Below, one piece after another: positions 11,201 through 22,348 of a stretch of DNA of 64,000 nucleotides (its first letter is position 1; each line of letters starts with the position of its first letter). Location of the stretch: the NCBI GenBank assembly GCA_022577435.1, contig JAKOON010000067.1:429652-493651 (forward strand), read 5' to 3'. Source of the stretch: Embiotoca jacksoni (lineage: Eukaryota; Chordata; Actinopteri; Embiotocidae). The notes below the pieces were generated by a model. It saw nothing but the letters and a program-made list of their open reading frames with translations. It was not told the origin of the DNA and did no database searches. A program made the position numbers and the translations under genes.

Positions 11201-13464
11201 AAAGCGGAAAAGCCGACAACGTGTACGTCATTTATTTTTTTTTCTTTCTATAAGCAGTTCTTGTAAACCTCCAGATTTAAACATCACATCTGGATGTTTC
11301 TTCTTTTCTCCAGGAGAGGAGGATACACTTTGCCTCTTCCGCCCGATCACGCGTTTGGACGTCCTTTGATCCGGGATGAATTCGGTAAGGGTTTTACGTT
11401 ACCGCGCGTTTCCATGGTTACATACTGAAATACGTGCGAGTCCCTGAACACATTTTTGTTGTTGTTGTTGTTGTTGTTGTCGTCGTCGTCGTCGTTCTCG
11501 CTTCCTCCGCAGGTGTCGCAGGTGTCCTCGACGCCGCCAAGGCGCGGCCGTACGTGAAGGACGGAGACCAGCGGCGCAGCCTGGTCAACGCGGTGAGACA
11601 CCAGCTGAAGAAGCTCAACTTCAACAACTTCCCCTCCCTGCTGAAGGCGTTCAGACATTACGACAAGGTGCACACCGTCTTTCCCCGCTGCCCTCACCGA
11701 CACGCCCCATTCTGCTCAAAAAACAGGATTTAGTCCGCCTTCACCGACAGAAAGAAGAAAGATTTAGAAAAAGCTGTGAGCCGTTTGAAACGTGTCTTCC
11801 TGCTGATGTGTTATATTACCAGAAAGGACGAGGAAAGATTGACAAGGACGACCTGCAGGCGGCGTGCCGTCAGCTGCAGCTGGACGTGAGCGGGCCGGTT
11901 CTGGACGACCTGATGGAGCTCTGCGACAACGACGGCGACGGGCTCATCGACTTCCTGGAGTTCGCCAACTTTCTCAACTGGAAGGACAAGATGCCGATCG
12001 GCGGCCTCGAGCAACGCATCATCACCGACGGTCGGTCGCAGTCGTATCATTTCCGTTTGGTACTTTTTGTAGAACGACTCTCCGTCACGTTAAGTTATAA
12101 AAAAAAAAATGTCTTGTGCTCTGATTTTATTCTCTGGTTTTCCTCTCGGGTACAGAATTATAAAATTCGGAGAGGGAATGTTGCGTTCGTCATGAAATAC
12201 TTAAAATCCTACATTTCCTGAAAGATGTGTCTCAGTTTTAAACTTCCTAACTTTCCGCATCACGTCGAACTTGTTTTTTTTGGGGGGGATTATTCTGTGT
12301 TTTATTCGTCTCCTGCAGAGCGTCCGACCGGCGGAGCTCCGGACGACCCTCCGTCAGATCCCTCGCAGCCTCCTCCACCCTCCCTGGCTTTGATCGAGCC
12401 CGAGGACCTGGAGCCCGTCGAGCCGGGCGGCACCAAGAAGATCCCGCGGACCCTGAGGCGACCGACGGCCGTCCCAGACCACTTTACGACCTCCTCGTCC
12501 CTCATCGGGGCGGACAGGGACGATTCAGCATCCAGTAAGTCATCGGGACAGACACGAAATTTAAAAAAAAAAAAAAAAAAAAAACACCACGTTATCGCTC
12601 AGTTTTTGTAACCGCGTCTCTTCCCGCGCAGGCGGCCGGACCTTCGGCATCCCGTCCATTCGCTTCGACCTTCCGACTCCGCGCGTCAGAAGAGTCGGCG
12701 ACTGCGTCAACTACGGCGACACGTTGACGGCCAGGGGTCTTCTCCACCCGTCCATTCACGCCGCCCGAGGCGTTACCAGGGAGCACTTCCTGTGTCCTCG
12801 CAGCAAGAAAGAGGTACGGACGCTGACTTCCTCTGTTGTCCAGTTTAGACGTTTCTTTTGTATAAAAGTTTGTCATTAACAGCAAAGTGGATCTTTTTTT
12901 GTGTGTTTTTGTTTGTTCAAAAAAAAAGACAAATGTTGGTGAAACAGACTTGCAGACGATGTTTGATCAAAATAAGCTTTTTTCTTTCTGTTTTTATTCC
13001 GTGTCCAGATTTTCTTACTAATTTGTGCTCTGTAACGTATTAAAGACTTGAAATTTGATCTCCATTGTTTTTAATAATTGACGCTGCTGGTGGGAAATAT
13101 GAAATGAGACTTTATTTAGTTAAATTGGACTCAAAGTGCCTTAAAGAATCAATTCTTTCTCTTCTGTGATCCTTTTACATTTTTAACATTTTATTTGTCC
13201 AGAAAAAGTCTATTGAACTTTTCCCATCTTTTCTTATCAGGTTTGTCAATTTGTCTTTTGGTTCATTGTTTTAAAACTAATTTTTAAAACCGACACCTTT
13301 CACCGTCTTCGTCGCAGATCGCTGAGATCTTCACGAACATCGGTGTGAGTGTTTCCGAGGAGACGTTCGAAGAGGCCTGGAAGCTGGCGTCCACGCGGCA
13401 GCCGAGCGGGGAGGTTTGTGTCTACGATTTCCGTAACGTACTCGAGGAAATAAAAGAGATGTAA
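8290..13464 (+). CDS. efhb: EF-hand domain-containing family member B (CFAP21), complete CDS, 13 exons
   Basis: Exons: 8290-8346, 9008-9064, 9858-9986, 10415-10583, 10729-10839, 10948-11077, 11151-11222, 11314-11384, 11513-11667, 11823-12030, 12319-12534, 12632-12813, 13318-13464; 1704 nt, 567 aa. All introns are GT-AG and all phases agree. Shorter than human EFHB (about 830 aa), mainly at the N-terminus. The EF-hand pair is in exons 9-10: the first loop, DKKGRGKIDKDD (316-327), is degenerate; the second, DNDGDGLIDFLE (352-363), is canonical and should bind Ca2+. A Pro-rich linker (exon 11) follows, then a C-terminal region with an EF-like helix pair lacking acidic ligands (near PSGEVCVYDF). 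The family is known as a ciliary doublet-microtubule inner protein and has been reported as a cytosolic Ca2+ sensor of store-operated entry. Start: MSMTDGN; Met3 is an alternative. Divergent from rab5a as in human. Confidence 0.95.
8665..8860 (+). mobile_element. Retroposon fragment in efhb intron 1
   Basis: It contains 'tactttattaatcccggggg' followed by 'gctacagcagcatacagaag' and A-rich 'aatagaaaagcaataaaata' sequence. This is the familiar 3' region of a teleost non-LTR element (RTE/Rex type). It is preceded by four TTAGG-like pentamers (gttaggctaggttaggttag, 8670-8692). No open reading frame survives. Confidence 0.55.
11457..11495 (+). repeat. (TTG)n(TCG)n microsatellite near the efhb exon 9 acceptor
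   Basis: Repeats of GTT and then GTC end about 18 bp before the exon 9 acceptor (CTTCCTCCGCAG). The array therefore occupies the likely branch-point and pyrimidine-tract zone, and length changes could alter splicing of this exon. Confidence 0.8.
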
Positions 13465-15135
13465 AACTGGAGATTTGTTTCACCGCCGCAATGTTTCCTC
13501 TTCGGTCAAGTTTCTCCATCTGACGATATCCTCCGCTGGCCGGTGGGAACTCTGGAGCTCCAGGAGGTTTTAATTTAATGGAAGAATTAACGCAGGAGGA
13601 AATATTTATTGATGCTAAATCTTACACTTAACCAATCTGTGAAAATAGTGATTCCTACATGAAATTACATTTTTATCTTAAAATATCTGGAGCAATATAT
13701 ACATTTGTCATTATGTTGTTTTTATGAATGTAAAAGAAAAATCGGTATTCGTCTTTAGCCTGAACCTTTTTTTGGGACCCGATGTATGTTCCTGCAGAAA
13801 AATACGAGCTCCCCCAAGAAACAACATGTTACATTTGAATAGGAAGGACGTCACGCCATAAAACTTAGAAAAACGAAAACCTTTATTTAAATGTTTTTCC
13901 TGCGCTTGTTCCTCTCCTGTTACTTTATGAATTTGTTTAAAGCCAGTTGGCAGTTTCTGGCAGAGCAGCGATTCAAAATGAGGTTATGTGAAGAGACATA
14001 CGGCACCTGCAACGGGGTTTTTTCTTCTTTTTTTTTCTCTCTTTGAAGCTCTGTTTTAATTTTTTGGGAACAGCAGCAAATACGTTTTCTGATCTAGTGT
14101 TCAAAGGAGCCATTAATAGAGCTCATAGAGCACATTTTATATACATACCTATAACTTCTGCCTTTAGGGCCTCTTGACAATTCCTCTGAAAAAATGATAC
14201 ACAGTCAGTGTTTTCCCAAAGTTGGTGGAAGACTTGGGTGAACATATGTGGTCGTCCACCAGAAAAACTTTTACATTTTTCGATTAAAGTGACGCAATTT
14301 CACATCGTGTTGATCAATAATATTACCATATCTTTTGTAAAATGTTCCCTAAAATGTAACTGCAGATGATTTAAAAAAAAAAAAACTAATAAAAAAAAAA
14401 AAAACTTGAAGTCTTCTCGGGAACAAATGCAACCGTTAGATCTGCTTAAAGTAATTTAACGTTTTGCTTTTTACGATGAGTCGGCTTAACTGGTTCCCAA
14501 AACTGTGTGTGTGGTTTTTGACATCACTGATTTTTGGGACTTGTCCTCGTCCCAACTTATTTCGTTGTCTTTCTTCTTGCCTGAATATTGAATCTAGTTT
14601 CCAGTCAGTATTCAGAAGAGTAATGTAAAAGCACAATGTTGGAGAATTTTCGACAGAGTAGCAGAAATTTAACTTAATTTTACTGTTTAATCAAAATGTG
14701 TTGTTCCCTTAGATCAAATTGGGAGGGAGTGGAGGGGGGGGGGGTGATTTTATTTGTGTTACAGTCAACGTGAGGCATTTTCATGTCTTTGTGTGTACTT
14801 GCTTTCATTCCTCATTAGTATTCATTAGTCGTCATTTTAATAGCACCACAAATTCCCGATAAATATGTCAGGAAGGAAAAAAAAAAAAAAAAAATCCCGT
14901 TTCCTCGTCTGTTTGCAGGGAATCAATTTGTCTATTAGAAATTTTAAAATAGAATTTCATCCACAGAAGCGGCTCATTTGCCGTGTTGACATGTCGTCTG
15001 CCTCGTTGGAAGCGACACGCCATCTTTTGTTGGTGCACCTAAGCTGCTGTGAAACAGTGTTAAACCTTTAATTGATTGCTTCAGACTCCACAAACAAGCC
15101 TTTGTGACTGGCAGAAGGAAAAAAAAATCAAAATC
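13465..15135. other. efhb 3' flank, no gene seen
   Basis: AT-rich sequence after the efhb stop with many stop codons in all frames. It holds the unmarked efhb 3' UTR and short A- and T-runs. No clear AATAAA could be assigned. A G-run lies at about 14734-14743. Confidence 0.6.
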
Positions 15136-15139
15136 TGGA

Positions 15140-15420
15140 GAGACGAGTAAATACCGAGAGGTGCTTTCTCTGCACCTTATCATTGTTCTGTCAGTATTAG
15201 ATTTGATTTCCAAGCATATTTATCTCTTAATACTATTAATCAACCTTAAAATGGGAGTCTTGACAGATAGCACGGTGAATGAGCCACATGCAGACGTGCG
15301 AACAGACCGACGCGCTCTCGGAGGCGTGGGGAATTGTTTGCAATGTTTCGCTAACCGGATTAATGAAAACGGAGTTGGCACGCAGCCTCGACAGATCCAC
15401 ACGTCAAGAACATACACAAA
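15140..15420. promoter_or_regulatory. Putative conserved noncoding element
   Basis: Complex, balanced sequence with TAAT-type homeodomain cores ('cttaatactattaatcaacc') and no coding frame, bounded by A-runs. It holds the first copy of a near-duplicate block (15321-15346, 'ggcgtggggaattgttt'), whose partner is at 15531-15554. Called by texture only. Confidence 0.35.
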
Positions 15421-15524
15421 ACAATAAAATAACTAATGGGGGAAAAAAAAAATACATTAGCTTTTATGTATTCACCACTTGTTTTTTTGTTTTTGTTTTC
15501 TTGTTAATTTCCATTAAACTGAGT

Positions 15525-15643
15525 GATGCACAGGCGTGGAGAATTGTTTAATGTGCTCTCGCCGTATCCACGAGCATATTGACACGTTAAGCAAACCGCA
15601 CTCATTTAATCTCATTACGACTCCGCGAGATGCTCGACTGGAA

Positions 15644-15645
<2 letters not shown>
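15525..15645. promoter_or_regulatory. Putative conserved noncoding element with near-duplicate block
   Basis: 'ggcgtggagaattgttt' (from 15533) nearly repeats the block at 15323. Complex sequence follows ('ctcatttaatctcattacga') up to a CA microsatellite. No open frame of note. Confidence 0.33.

Positions 15646-15690
<45 letters not shown>
15646..15690. repeat. (CA)n microsatellite
   Basis: About 22 CA units followed by a short CAA/AAT run. Confidence 0.95.
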
Positions 15691-15691
<1 letters not shown>

Positions 15692-15764
15692 CAACAACAA
15701 AATAATAATATTGTGGAAAAACCCACGCAAACTTCCAGACCCCCGCGACGCAAGAAAAATTAGA

Positions 15765-16000
15765 ATAATCCTCGCCGCGTTTCATTATGCGCGAATTAGC
15801 GGCCGCTAATGACAGAATCCTCTCTGTTTGTCAGATACGTCGTCAACGTTAATAATATCGCGGCGAGCCTCGAGCAGAATGGGATGACACGCGGCATTCA
15901 CGGGACTGTCACGCGTGATGGCGCTGATGAGCGGCACGTGCCTGGGCGGTGACCGCCGACGCCACGCCGAGGCGGAGGATCTTCCGGCGTGACTTGGTGG
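15765..16000. promoter_or_regulatory. Putative conserved noncoding element
   Basis: Dense, CpG-containing complex sequence with TAAT cores: 'gcgcgaattagcggccgcta' and 'aacgttaataatatcgcggc'. No coding frame. It lies between the efhb 3' end and the maip1 3' end. Confidence 0.38.
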
Positions 16001-16388
16001 TTTTTCTCGCCCGTTACTATTCCGACTTTCCACGACAACCTTGAACTGCTTTGTTCTGGGAAACGAATCATCTCGTCGCCTGTTGCTTTTTTAAAAATTT
16101 TTTATCGGTACCAATTCTGGTATTAGTTAAATACCAGGACTTTCTATTCGTCGTTTGTGTTATGAAATACAAAGAGTACTTCAATTTATGTTTGCACTTC
16201 TGTCTTATTATCTGTTTCAAATTGGACATTTTTATTTTTTAAATGTATAAAAACCTCCTTTTTCCTTGTAAAAAAAAAAACCCAAACAAACCCGGCCTCT
16301 ACGTTACCCACAATGCAACTTGGCCGCCATTAGTTCTGTTGGAGCGGCAGTGATCATCAAGACCTGTGAACACTTTAATGTGCAAAAC

Positions 16389-16820
16389 CAATGGTGGAAG
16401 AAGTACTTTGATTTTTTTTTTTTTTTTTTACTGAAGTAGCAATACTAGCATAAAAAACTAAATAAAGTTCAGCTACAAGTAAAATTCCTGCATTCAAATC
16501 TTATTTATGTAAAAGTACACAAGTACCGTCAACAAAATGTATTTAAAGTATCAAAGATAAAGGCGCTCATGCAAAATGGCCCAAATTCGGGTGTTATATT
16601 TATCATATTTTTATGGCTTCATTGACGTGTACACGTGAGCAGCATTTGATTGTTGTCACAGTAGAGCTACATATAATAATACAATACGAGATATTTTATG
16701 TCTAAAATATTCACTAAAAACTGTGAAATAAATACAAATACTCTATTTCCCTCTGAAAGGTAAATGGAAAATGAAAAGAATATACCAGTAAAAGTTCAAG
16801 TATGTCTGAGATAGAGTTCC
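16389..16820 (+). mobile_element. Degenerate hAT-like nonautonomous element
   Basis: It begins 'atggtggaagaagtactttg' and contains 'caagtaaaattcctgcattc' and 'gtaaaagtacacaagtaccg', the typical body of the teleost 'TGGAAGTAACTAAGTACATT' family. The right end is poorly preserved and no 8-bp target duplication is visible. A related copy is at 42799-43341. Confidence 0.55.
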
Positions 16821-16868
16821 CGCGTAAATGAAAAGGGTGGAGGGCATTTGGTGCCACGATAAAAGCAT

Positions 16869-16874
16869 TTATTG
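16869..16874 (-). terminator. maip1: maip1 poly(A) signal
   Basis: TTTATT on the plus strand is AATAAA on the maip1 strand, about 600 nt after the stop codon. It is the nearest clean hexamer in this 3' flank. Cleavage would fall near 16850. Confidence 0.5.
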
Positions 16875-17476
16875 ATACGAGGTATTAGTTGAACACACTC
16901 AGTGGATCTGAACGTCAGTTTTGACCTTTTGAAGAAAGAAAAAGAAAAGTGGTTTAAACAAAAAGAAAATCTTAAATGTCCATTTACGATCTTTTTCAGC
17001 TGCTTCCACCTCCATGAAATGATTCATTTGATCTACTGGTGTGACAGTTTAATGCTTTTTGACGTGATGGACAACTGAGAAGAGAAAAAAAAAAAAAAGA
17101 AGAAGAAGAAGAAGCTGTCAGAGATGTGTGATTGAAAGCTCCAGAAAAAAAAAAGAAAAAAAACAAGCTCGTACGTGAACCTGGACTTTTTTTCTTGGTG
17201 ACACATTTAACCGAGACGGTTCAATAAAAATAAAAAAGAAGTCTTCCTCCAGTGAATCACCGTCGCTGCAGCGGAGCTTTTTAAAGGCATCTAAGAAAAG
17301 CTACCGTCAAGTAGCACGAGTCGGTTCTCATTCATACTCCGTTAAAGGTTCTGAGGTTGTTCTGGTTTCGGCTCTGCCTCGCCGCTCCGGGTCCCGTTTC
17401 CGTCGTCCGGTTGAAACGCCGTCTTCCGTCGGACAGTGAAACTCAGCAGCTTTAATACTTTGGTTGTCGGGTCCGA

Positions 17477-20400
17477 TCACTCAGCTGGTTGCCAGTGCCA
17501 GTGCCAGACGGTGGTGACGGTCCAGTCGGGAGAGGCGCCGCTCGTCAGCTCTCGGTGGAATCTGCGTGGAGACAAGTCCAGATGTTCAGATTCATTCACG
17601 CCCTCGATTCTTCTCTAAAAAAAAAAAAAAAAACATCCCTAAATTAACGTCTACATTCAAAGGGCCGAACCGACAAACGCTTTGACATTCAAACTAAAGT
17701 TTTCGCTTCACCTTGAAAGTGAGGCGGTGAAAGCGGCTTCCTCATCCCGCCGCGCCGTCCGTCTGCTGCGCGAAAACCCTTTTAGGATAACATTTGCAGT
17801 GTAACAGGCTTTCTCAGAGGGGATCGTAAGACCTGAGACAATAGGGGATGGAAAATGTGGGCTAACTCGATAGGTGGGTTTTGGGTACAACAGCCGCGCC
17901 GTGTGGTCCAACAACTAACCGGATTACCGACCGGGGACGGAAAGAGGCTTTGGACGGGAAACGGTTTCCTCTTTTTGTGCTCGGTCGGCAAGTTTTATTG
18001 GCGAATCGGACACTTTACTTTCTTAACAAGTGGAGTCTTCTCAGACGAGGAATGGTGGTTTTAATACGAGTGTTAAAGTCGAGCCGTCGTCCTTTATGTT
18101 TGATTTAAGGACGAGGCGCTGAACGGAAAGAGCCCCCGAAGCGTCGTGCCATATTTGGCCGATTTTACTTTCTGCCAAACGATTGTTGATCGTTTGCATG
18201 CAAAGACGCAGATGTCGTGAGTTTGAAAATATTTGTACTCGAGCGTTCGGTCTGAACAAACTTAACAAACTTAACAAACAGTTCTTCTGCTCGTTTTTCT
18301 AAAAAAAAAAGTCGGACAATAACGGAGCCAAGAATAATAATTAAATTTTTTTTTTTTTTTTAAAGTCTGAATCCAGGCAGTTGGGCGTGAATGAACATTT
18401 TAAATATCAATCTTTAACTAGTTGCATGTGTGTGTGTGTGTCTGCAAGCCGATCCACCAACGTGTTGGAGAAGCTGTTTACAGTCATCTGATCATTTTAT
18501 TGTTTTCCAATTAATATTTCTATTAATGCGTCTCACTTTTTTTTTTAAATTATTATTATTTTTTATTTTTTATTTAAAGGGTCTTTAGTGAAAGTGACAT
18601 TTATTTTCACCGTTTCCCCCCCAAGTCAGGCATCAAATTATTCGATGAACTCTTATCTCCACCCACACTTAAGAACATCTCTCCATAATTATCCTCGCTG
18701 CATCTATTTAAATAAACAACACGTTTATCTCGCCACCGTCAGCTCGGTTCTCCGCCCGACAAAAAGCACACGAAGGCCTGCGGGTAACTTGGAGCTTTTG
18801 CCAACATATAATTATCTCAAAAGTAAATATTTGTACTTTTAAAAAAAAAAAATTATTATTATTATTATTATGGATTCGCCGTAACTCTCTATATGGAGGA
18901 AATTAAGCAAACAAAAGAATTTTGGCACAAAACCATACGAGCGAATTAATGATAAAAAAAAAAAAAAAAAACTGTCTCCAAGCAAAAAATAGAAAGGAAA
19001 TCGACGGCGAGGAAATTCATAATCGCCGATTCTGGACGTCCGAGGTGCTCGCTGGACGCCGGGCGCTTACTCGTAGACGGCGGTGGCGATTTTCTTCCGA
19101 GGGTCGTCGCCTTCGCCGGAGTCCAACTTGAAGATTTTGGAGCCCTCGGGGTCGTCGGGTCCTTCGTGCGGCGACAGGAGCCAAAACCTCATGACGATGA
19201 AGCAGAACTTTCTACCTGGAAGAGGAAGCAGGAAAAAAATTAACATAAAATAAAAAAAAGACAGATTTTGTGATGTCACAGATCTGAAATCGGAAGACTT
19301 CCGTCACCTCTCGGTGGAGACGAGAACTCACCGTGTCGATCGAAGACGACGGAGACGTCTTCGGGAAGCACAAATATGATATCTTCCATTTTGACGGCGA
19401 GCTGCCGCCGCCGAGCGTCGCCGAGCGACCGGCACCTCCTCTCCACGTACTCCGCCGTCTGCGTGAACAGAAACCAGACGATTGCCGCGTTCGAGCGTCG
19501 TCGTATTTACCGTCCGCGTCCACCGCGTCGGACCTCGGAAGGTTTTCTAAAAGCGTCCAGTTGTGGCGCGTTTTGCAGAAAAGTCACGGGAGTTCATTTC
19601 TCGTTGGACGTTAACGCGAATTTATCGTCATTTTAGTCACGCAGGGTTTTTTTTTTTTCTACGTCCGAGGAAAACGTTCACCTTCCCGTTGGCTTTCTAA
19701 ATCGTTCGCCCCGTCGTGTGTCATTATTTTCTTTCACCAAAAAGAAACAAGGTGGACATTTCATTTGAATCGGTCTGGAACGCGTTGTGTTTGCGAGTCA
19801 CCTCGTCGGACACGATCCCCTCCAGCTCGTGATATCTGCCGCTGGACATCTTGTCGGAGACGTGGACCAAAGCCTGGAGCGAGACGAAGGAACAACAGGG
19901 TGGTTTATTTAACAATTACGACACGACAACCGGACAAACTTCACGTGACGACGATCGAAAAGCTTTTTATCAGATGGAAATATTCAGTTTGAATTAAATG
20001 AAGCAGCAAAATGTCCTTTTTGTGAATTCCAGTTAACGTGCAGCGTGTTTTCTTCCTTTGGTCTTGAGATGAACTCTTTCCATCGACTTGATCTTGTGTG
20101 ACCTCCAAGAAAACTCACTCACAGACACGTAAAGACTTCAGCCTGTTTCATGTAAGAATAACAAAGGAAGCTTTGAAGATATTTAACATATAAAATGATA
20201 AAAAAACAAAGTGCTGTTTTTGGAGATTAGATGTTGTTCTTTTTATCCAGCTCACCTGTGGACAGGTGAACAACTTCTTCGTGTTTGTTGTTCATAGTTG
20301 GTAGAAGGCCTGTTGTGTCGGTAGTTACCTGCTTTATTCCTCTTTCAAACTCCACAGAGTTGATGTCTGTGTCGAAGTACAGATCGATCAGGTACGTTAT

Positions 20401-20736
20401 GACTTTGCACCGGATCCATGTGATCGGGTCTGGGATGCCGACCACGGAGACGGAGGGCTGACGGTCGGAGCCCCCCGGCGGCCCGTCGTCACCTCCGGGT
20501 TGCGAGCTGAACAGTCTTTGCCTCTCGCCGATGAACGCCACCCTCCGCCGGCCCGTCCTCCGGCCCGGCTCCATGCTGAAAGGACGCGCAGGACGCGCAC
20601 TCACGCCCGCCCAGTGCCGGCGCAGGGCCGGCTGCCCGCCGCCGGTCCAGCCTCTCTTCCAGGCGCAGAGCCCGGGCGTGCCGGCTGCGAGGCCGCGGAG
20701 CTCCCGCCACGCAGCGGGGCCGGTGATGCGCTGCAT
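17477..20736 (-). CDS. maip1: m-AAA protease-interacting protein 1, mitochondrial (C2orf47), complete CDS, 5 exons
   Basis: Exons (minus strand, 5' to 3'): 20736-20329, 19873-19802, 19458-19332, 19215-19071, 17561-17477; 837 nt, 278 aa (human about 291). Diagnostic stretches: VVGIPDPITWIRCKVITYLI (exon 1), GRYHELEGIVSDE (exon 2), GRKFCFIVMRFWLLSPHEGP and DDPEGSKIFKL (exon 4), EFHRELTSGASPDWTV (exon 5). The first 70 or so residues are Arg-rich and lack acidic residues (MQRITGPAAW..., then RRTGRRR and RLFSSQP), a mitochondrial presequence. The family acts in the matrix with the m-AAA protease AFG3L2 and protects the uniporter subunit EMRE during its import. I chose Met at 20736; an in-frame ATG 33 codons upstream (20835) would weaken the presequence. 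The C-terminus ends in an unusual TVWHWHWQPAE, encoded by a GCACTG hexamer repeat. In human, TYW5 is head-to-head with MAIP1; I see no tyw5 here. Confidence 0.94.
17700..18300. other. maip1 intron 4, left part
   Basis: Unique sequence with scattered CpGs and several short open frames on both strands. None has splice signals or a recognisable product. It is followed by short A- and T-runs. Confidence 0.4.
18580..18835. promoter_or_regulatory. Putative conserved noncoding element inside maip1 intron 4
   Basis: Complex sequence with 'catctctccataattatcct' and 'gccaacatataattatctca' ATAATTAT homeodomain-like sites. A further block lies at about 18875-18950. Placement inside an unrelated housekeeping gene is typical of a bystander of a developmental regulatory block. 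Confidence 0.4.
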
Positions 20737-20900
20737 CACACCGGGGAGGACGCAGCGTTCCGGGCTGTGACTGAACCACGGACCGGCCAGGACGCAGCCT
20801 CCATTGAAACAGCTGCCTTTGGTAAACTTACGCAACTCACCCCCATGTTTTTACCCACAATCCTTATGGCGAGCACGACGTACACACACGGATGCTGCTT
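20400..20900 (-). promoter_or_regulatory. maip1: CpG-rich maip1 exon 1 and promoter region
   Basis: Strong C+G and CpG enrichment covers maip1 exon 1 and about 150 bp upstream, then drops abruptly into AT-rich sequence near 20920. That is the expected pattern for a TATA-less housekeeping promoter. No divergent coding exon is recognisable on the plus strand. Confidence 0.55.
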
Positions 20901-20939
20901 TCAAGTGCTGTTGTAAACTGTAGCTACAATTGGAGCACT

Positions 20940-21989
20940 TTATTTGGCCCTGTGTTAAGCGGGTTGTCTTTCAACTTTTGCAGCAGAGTTACTTATTATT
21001 TGCTGCTGTTCTCCATCTTACATTTTCTTTTTTTCTGTATTTGTTTAATTTGTTTTATGAGTATATTTTATTCTGCTTTAATGTCTTTAATTTGACATTG
21101 CAGCCCGTTTTTATGCCTGCAAACCTACATTTCTTTTGAGATGGTCAAAAAAGTTAAAACTAGAAACTTGACGGTGGGTCATTAGACATAAACACAAACA
21201 GTAGAGCTTCAATATGGGACCGTCAGCTCTGGCATGACAACATAGTTTCATAGGATTCATAATGCTTAATCATCTAATTCACAATGTTCTTTACAGCTTT
21301 ATACAATTATTTAGGATATTTGTTTTCTTATTTGTATGATCTGCTGGTTTATTGGCTCATCAGCAAAGCAAAAATATTGTCAACACTCATAATATCACTT
21401 TTATTTTACACATTTTTTTTTATCCTACACATTTGTGTGACGCCTCGTGTGTTGTCTTCACATTCATTCCGCCGCTTGCCAGCTTCTAAAACGAAACTAA
21501 ACAACAGATTTCCAAAGACAACATTTGTTCAGCTTAAAGAGTTTTTTTACGTGTTGAACCGGCAGCGTCAGAAACTCACAAAGCAGCACTTGAAGGCAGC
21601 AAGGTGGCTTTTACAGACGGAGTCCAGCAGAGGGAGGTAAATACCCATTTATCTGTCGCGTGCCCTCCGTGTGTGCCATAAAGTACCAGGAAACTAGGAA
21701 ACTAAGTTTGCGCGTGTCTGTGCGCGCATCTATTGTGAAGACAATAAAAGAGAACATCTAAAAAGGCACTTTATAAAAAAATAAATTAAAAAAAGACACA
21801 CAAACAAACACACAAAACGCACGTGCACAGAGCCAGTTGTTTCGCACGGGCCAGCAGTTTGAGCCCGGGCTTTTGTTTTCTGCGCAGGTGCCCAAAATGA
21901 TTGTGCGAAAATGTGAAATTTGATCAGCAGACCAAAACATCATTAAGTCCCCGCTGTTCTCGGTGATTGCAGGTCAGCAGCGTTTCCCC

Positions 21990-22023
<34 letters not shown>

Positions 22024-22080
22024 ACTCTGCACGCGCGCGACAGCACACAAACAAACACAAACGCGCACGCGGCAGACACC
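20940..22080. other. AT-rich spacer upstream of maip1, no confident gene
   Basis: Mostly T-rich sequence. A plus-strand open frame ends at 21640 with a C-terminal stretch (FVQLKEFFYVLNRQRQKLTK) of protein-like composition, but its N-terminal half is low-complexity and no splice sites or homologue are recognised. CCAGCAGAGGGAGG at 21624-21637 is CTCF-like. A (CT)n run lies at 21990-22021. Confidence 0.4.
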
Positions 22081-22084
22081 TGCG

Positions 22085-22315
22085 CGCGGCCCCGCCCACC
22101 TGAAGTTCTCCCCAACTAATTTTATTTATCAATAATTAGCCGCGCAGCACTTGGTTATTTCAGAATTGCGCTCAGACACGGAAACCCTTTTTCTTTTTTT
22201 CTCTCGAGGATGTTTCGTTAGTAATTACATGTGTCAGTTGAGAATGCTTTTTAACATCTGCGAGTCGAGTGGAGCGGAATATTAACGACTCCGCGAGCGG
22301 ATGTGGGATTAATTG

Positions 22316-22317
<2 letters not shown>
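22085..22317. promoter_or_regulatory. Putative conserved noncoding element
   Basis: Complex block with 'ttatttatcaataattagcc', 'cgttagtaattacatgtgtc' and 'gtgggattaattgttg' (several homeodomain cores). It ends at a 30-nt G-run (22318-22347). Confidence 0.38.

Positions 22318-22347
<30 letters not shown>
22318..22347 (+). repeat. Poly(G) run of 30 nt
   Basis: An uninterrupted G homopolymer followed by GGA repeats; prone to quadruplex or triplex formation and to sequencing error. Confidence 0.85.

Positions 22348-22348
<1 letters not shown>

Noticed and set aside
20500..20916. 138-codon plus-strand frame opposite maip1 exon 1
   Set aside because: Shadow frame of the CpG-rich maip1 coding exon; Arg/Pro/Ala bias typical of antisense GC-rich DNA.
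21284..21640. 118-codon plus-strand frame upstream of maip1
   Set aside because: The N-terminal half is T-rich noise; the basic C-terminal half is unrecognised and lacks splice signals. Noted in the spacer entry only.
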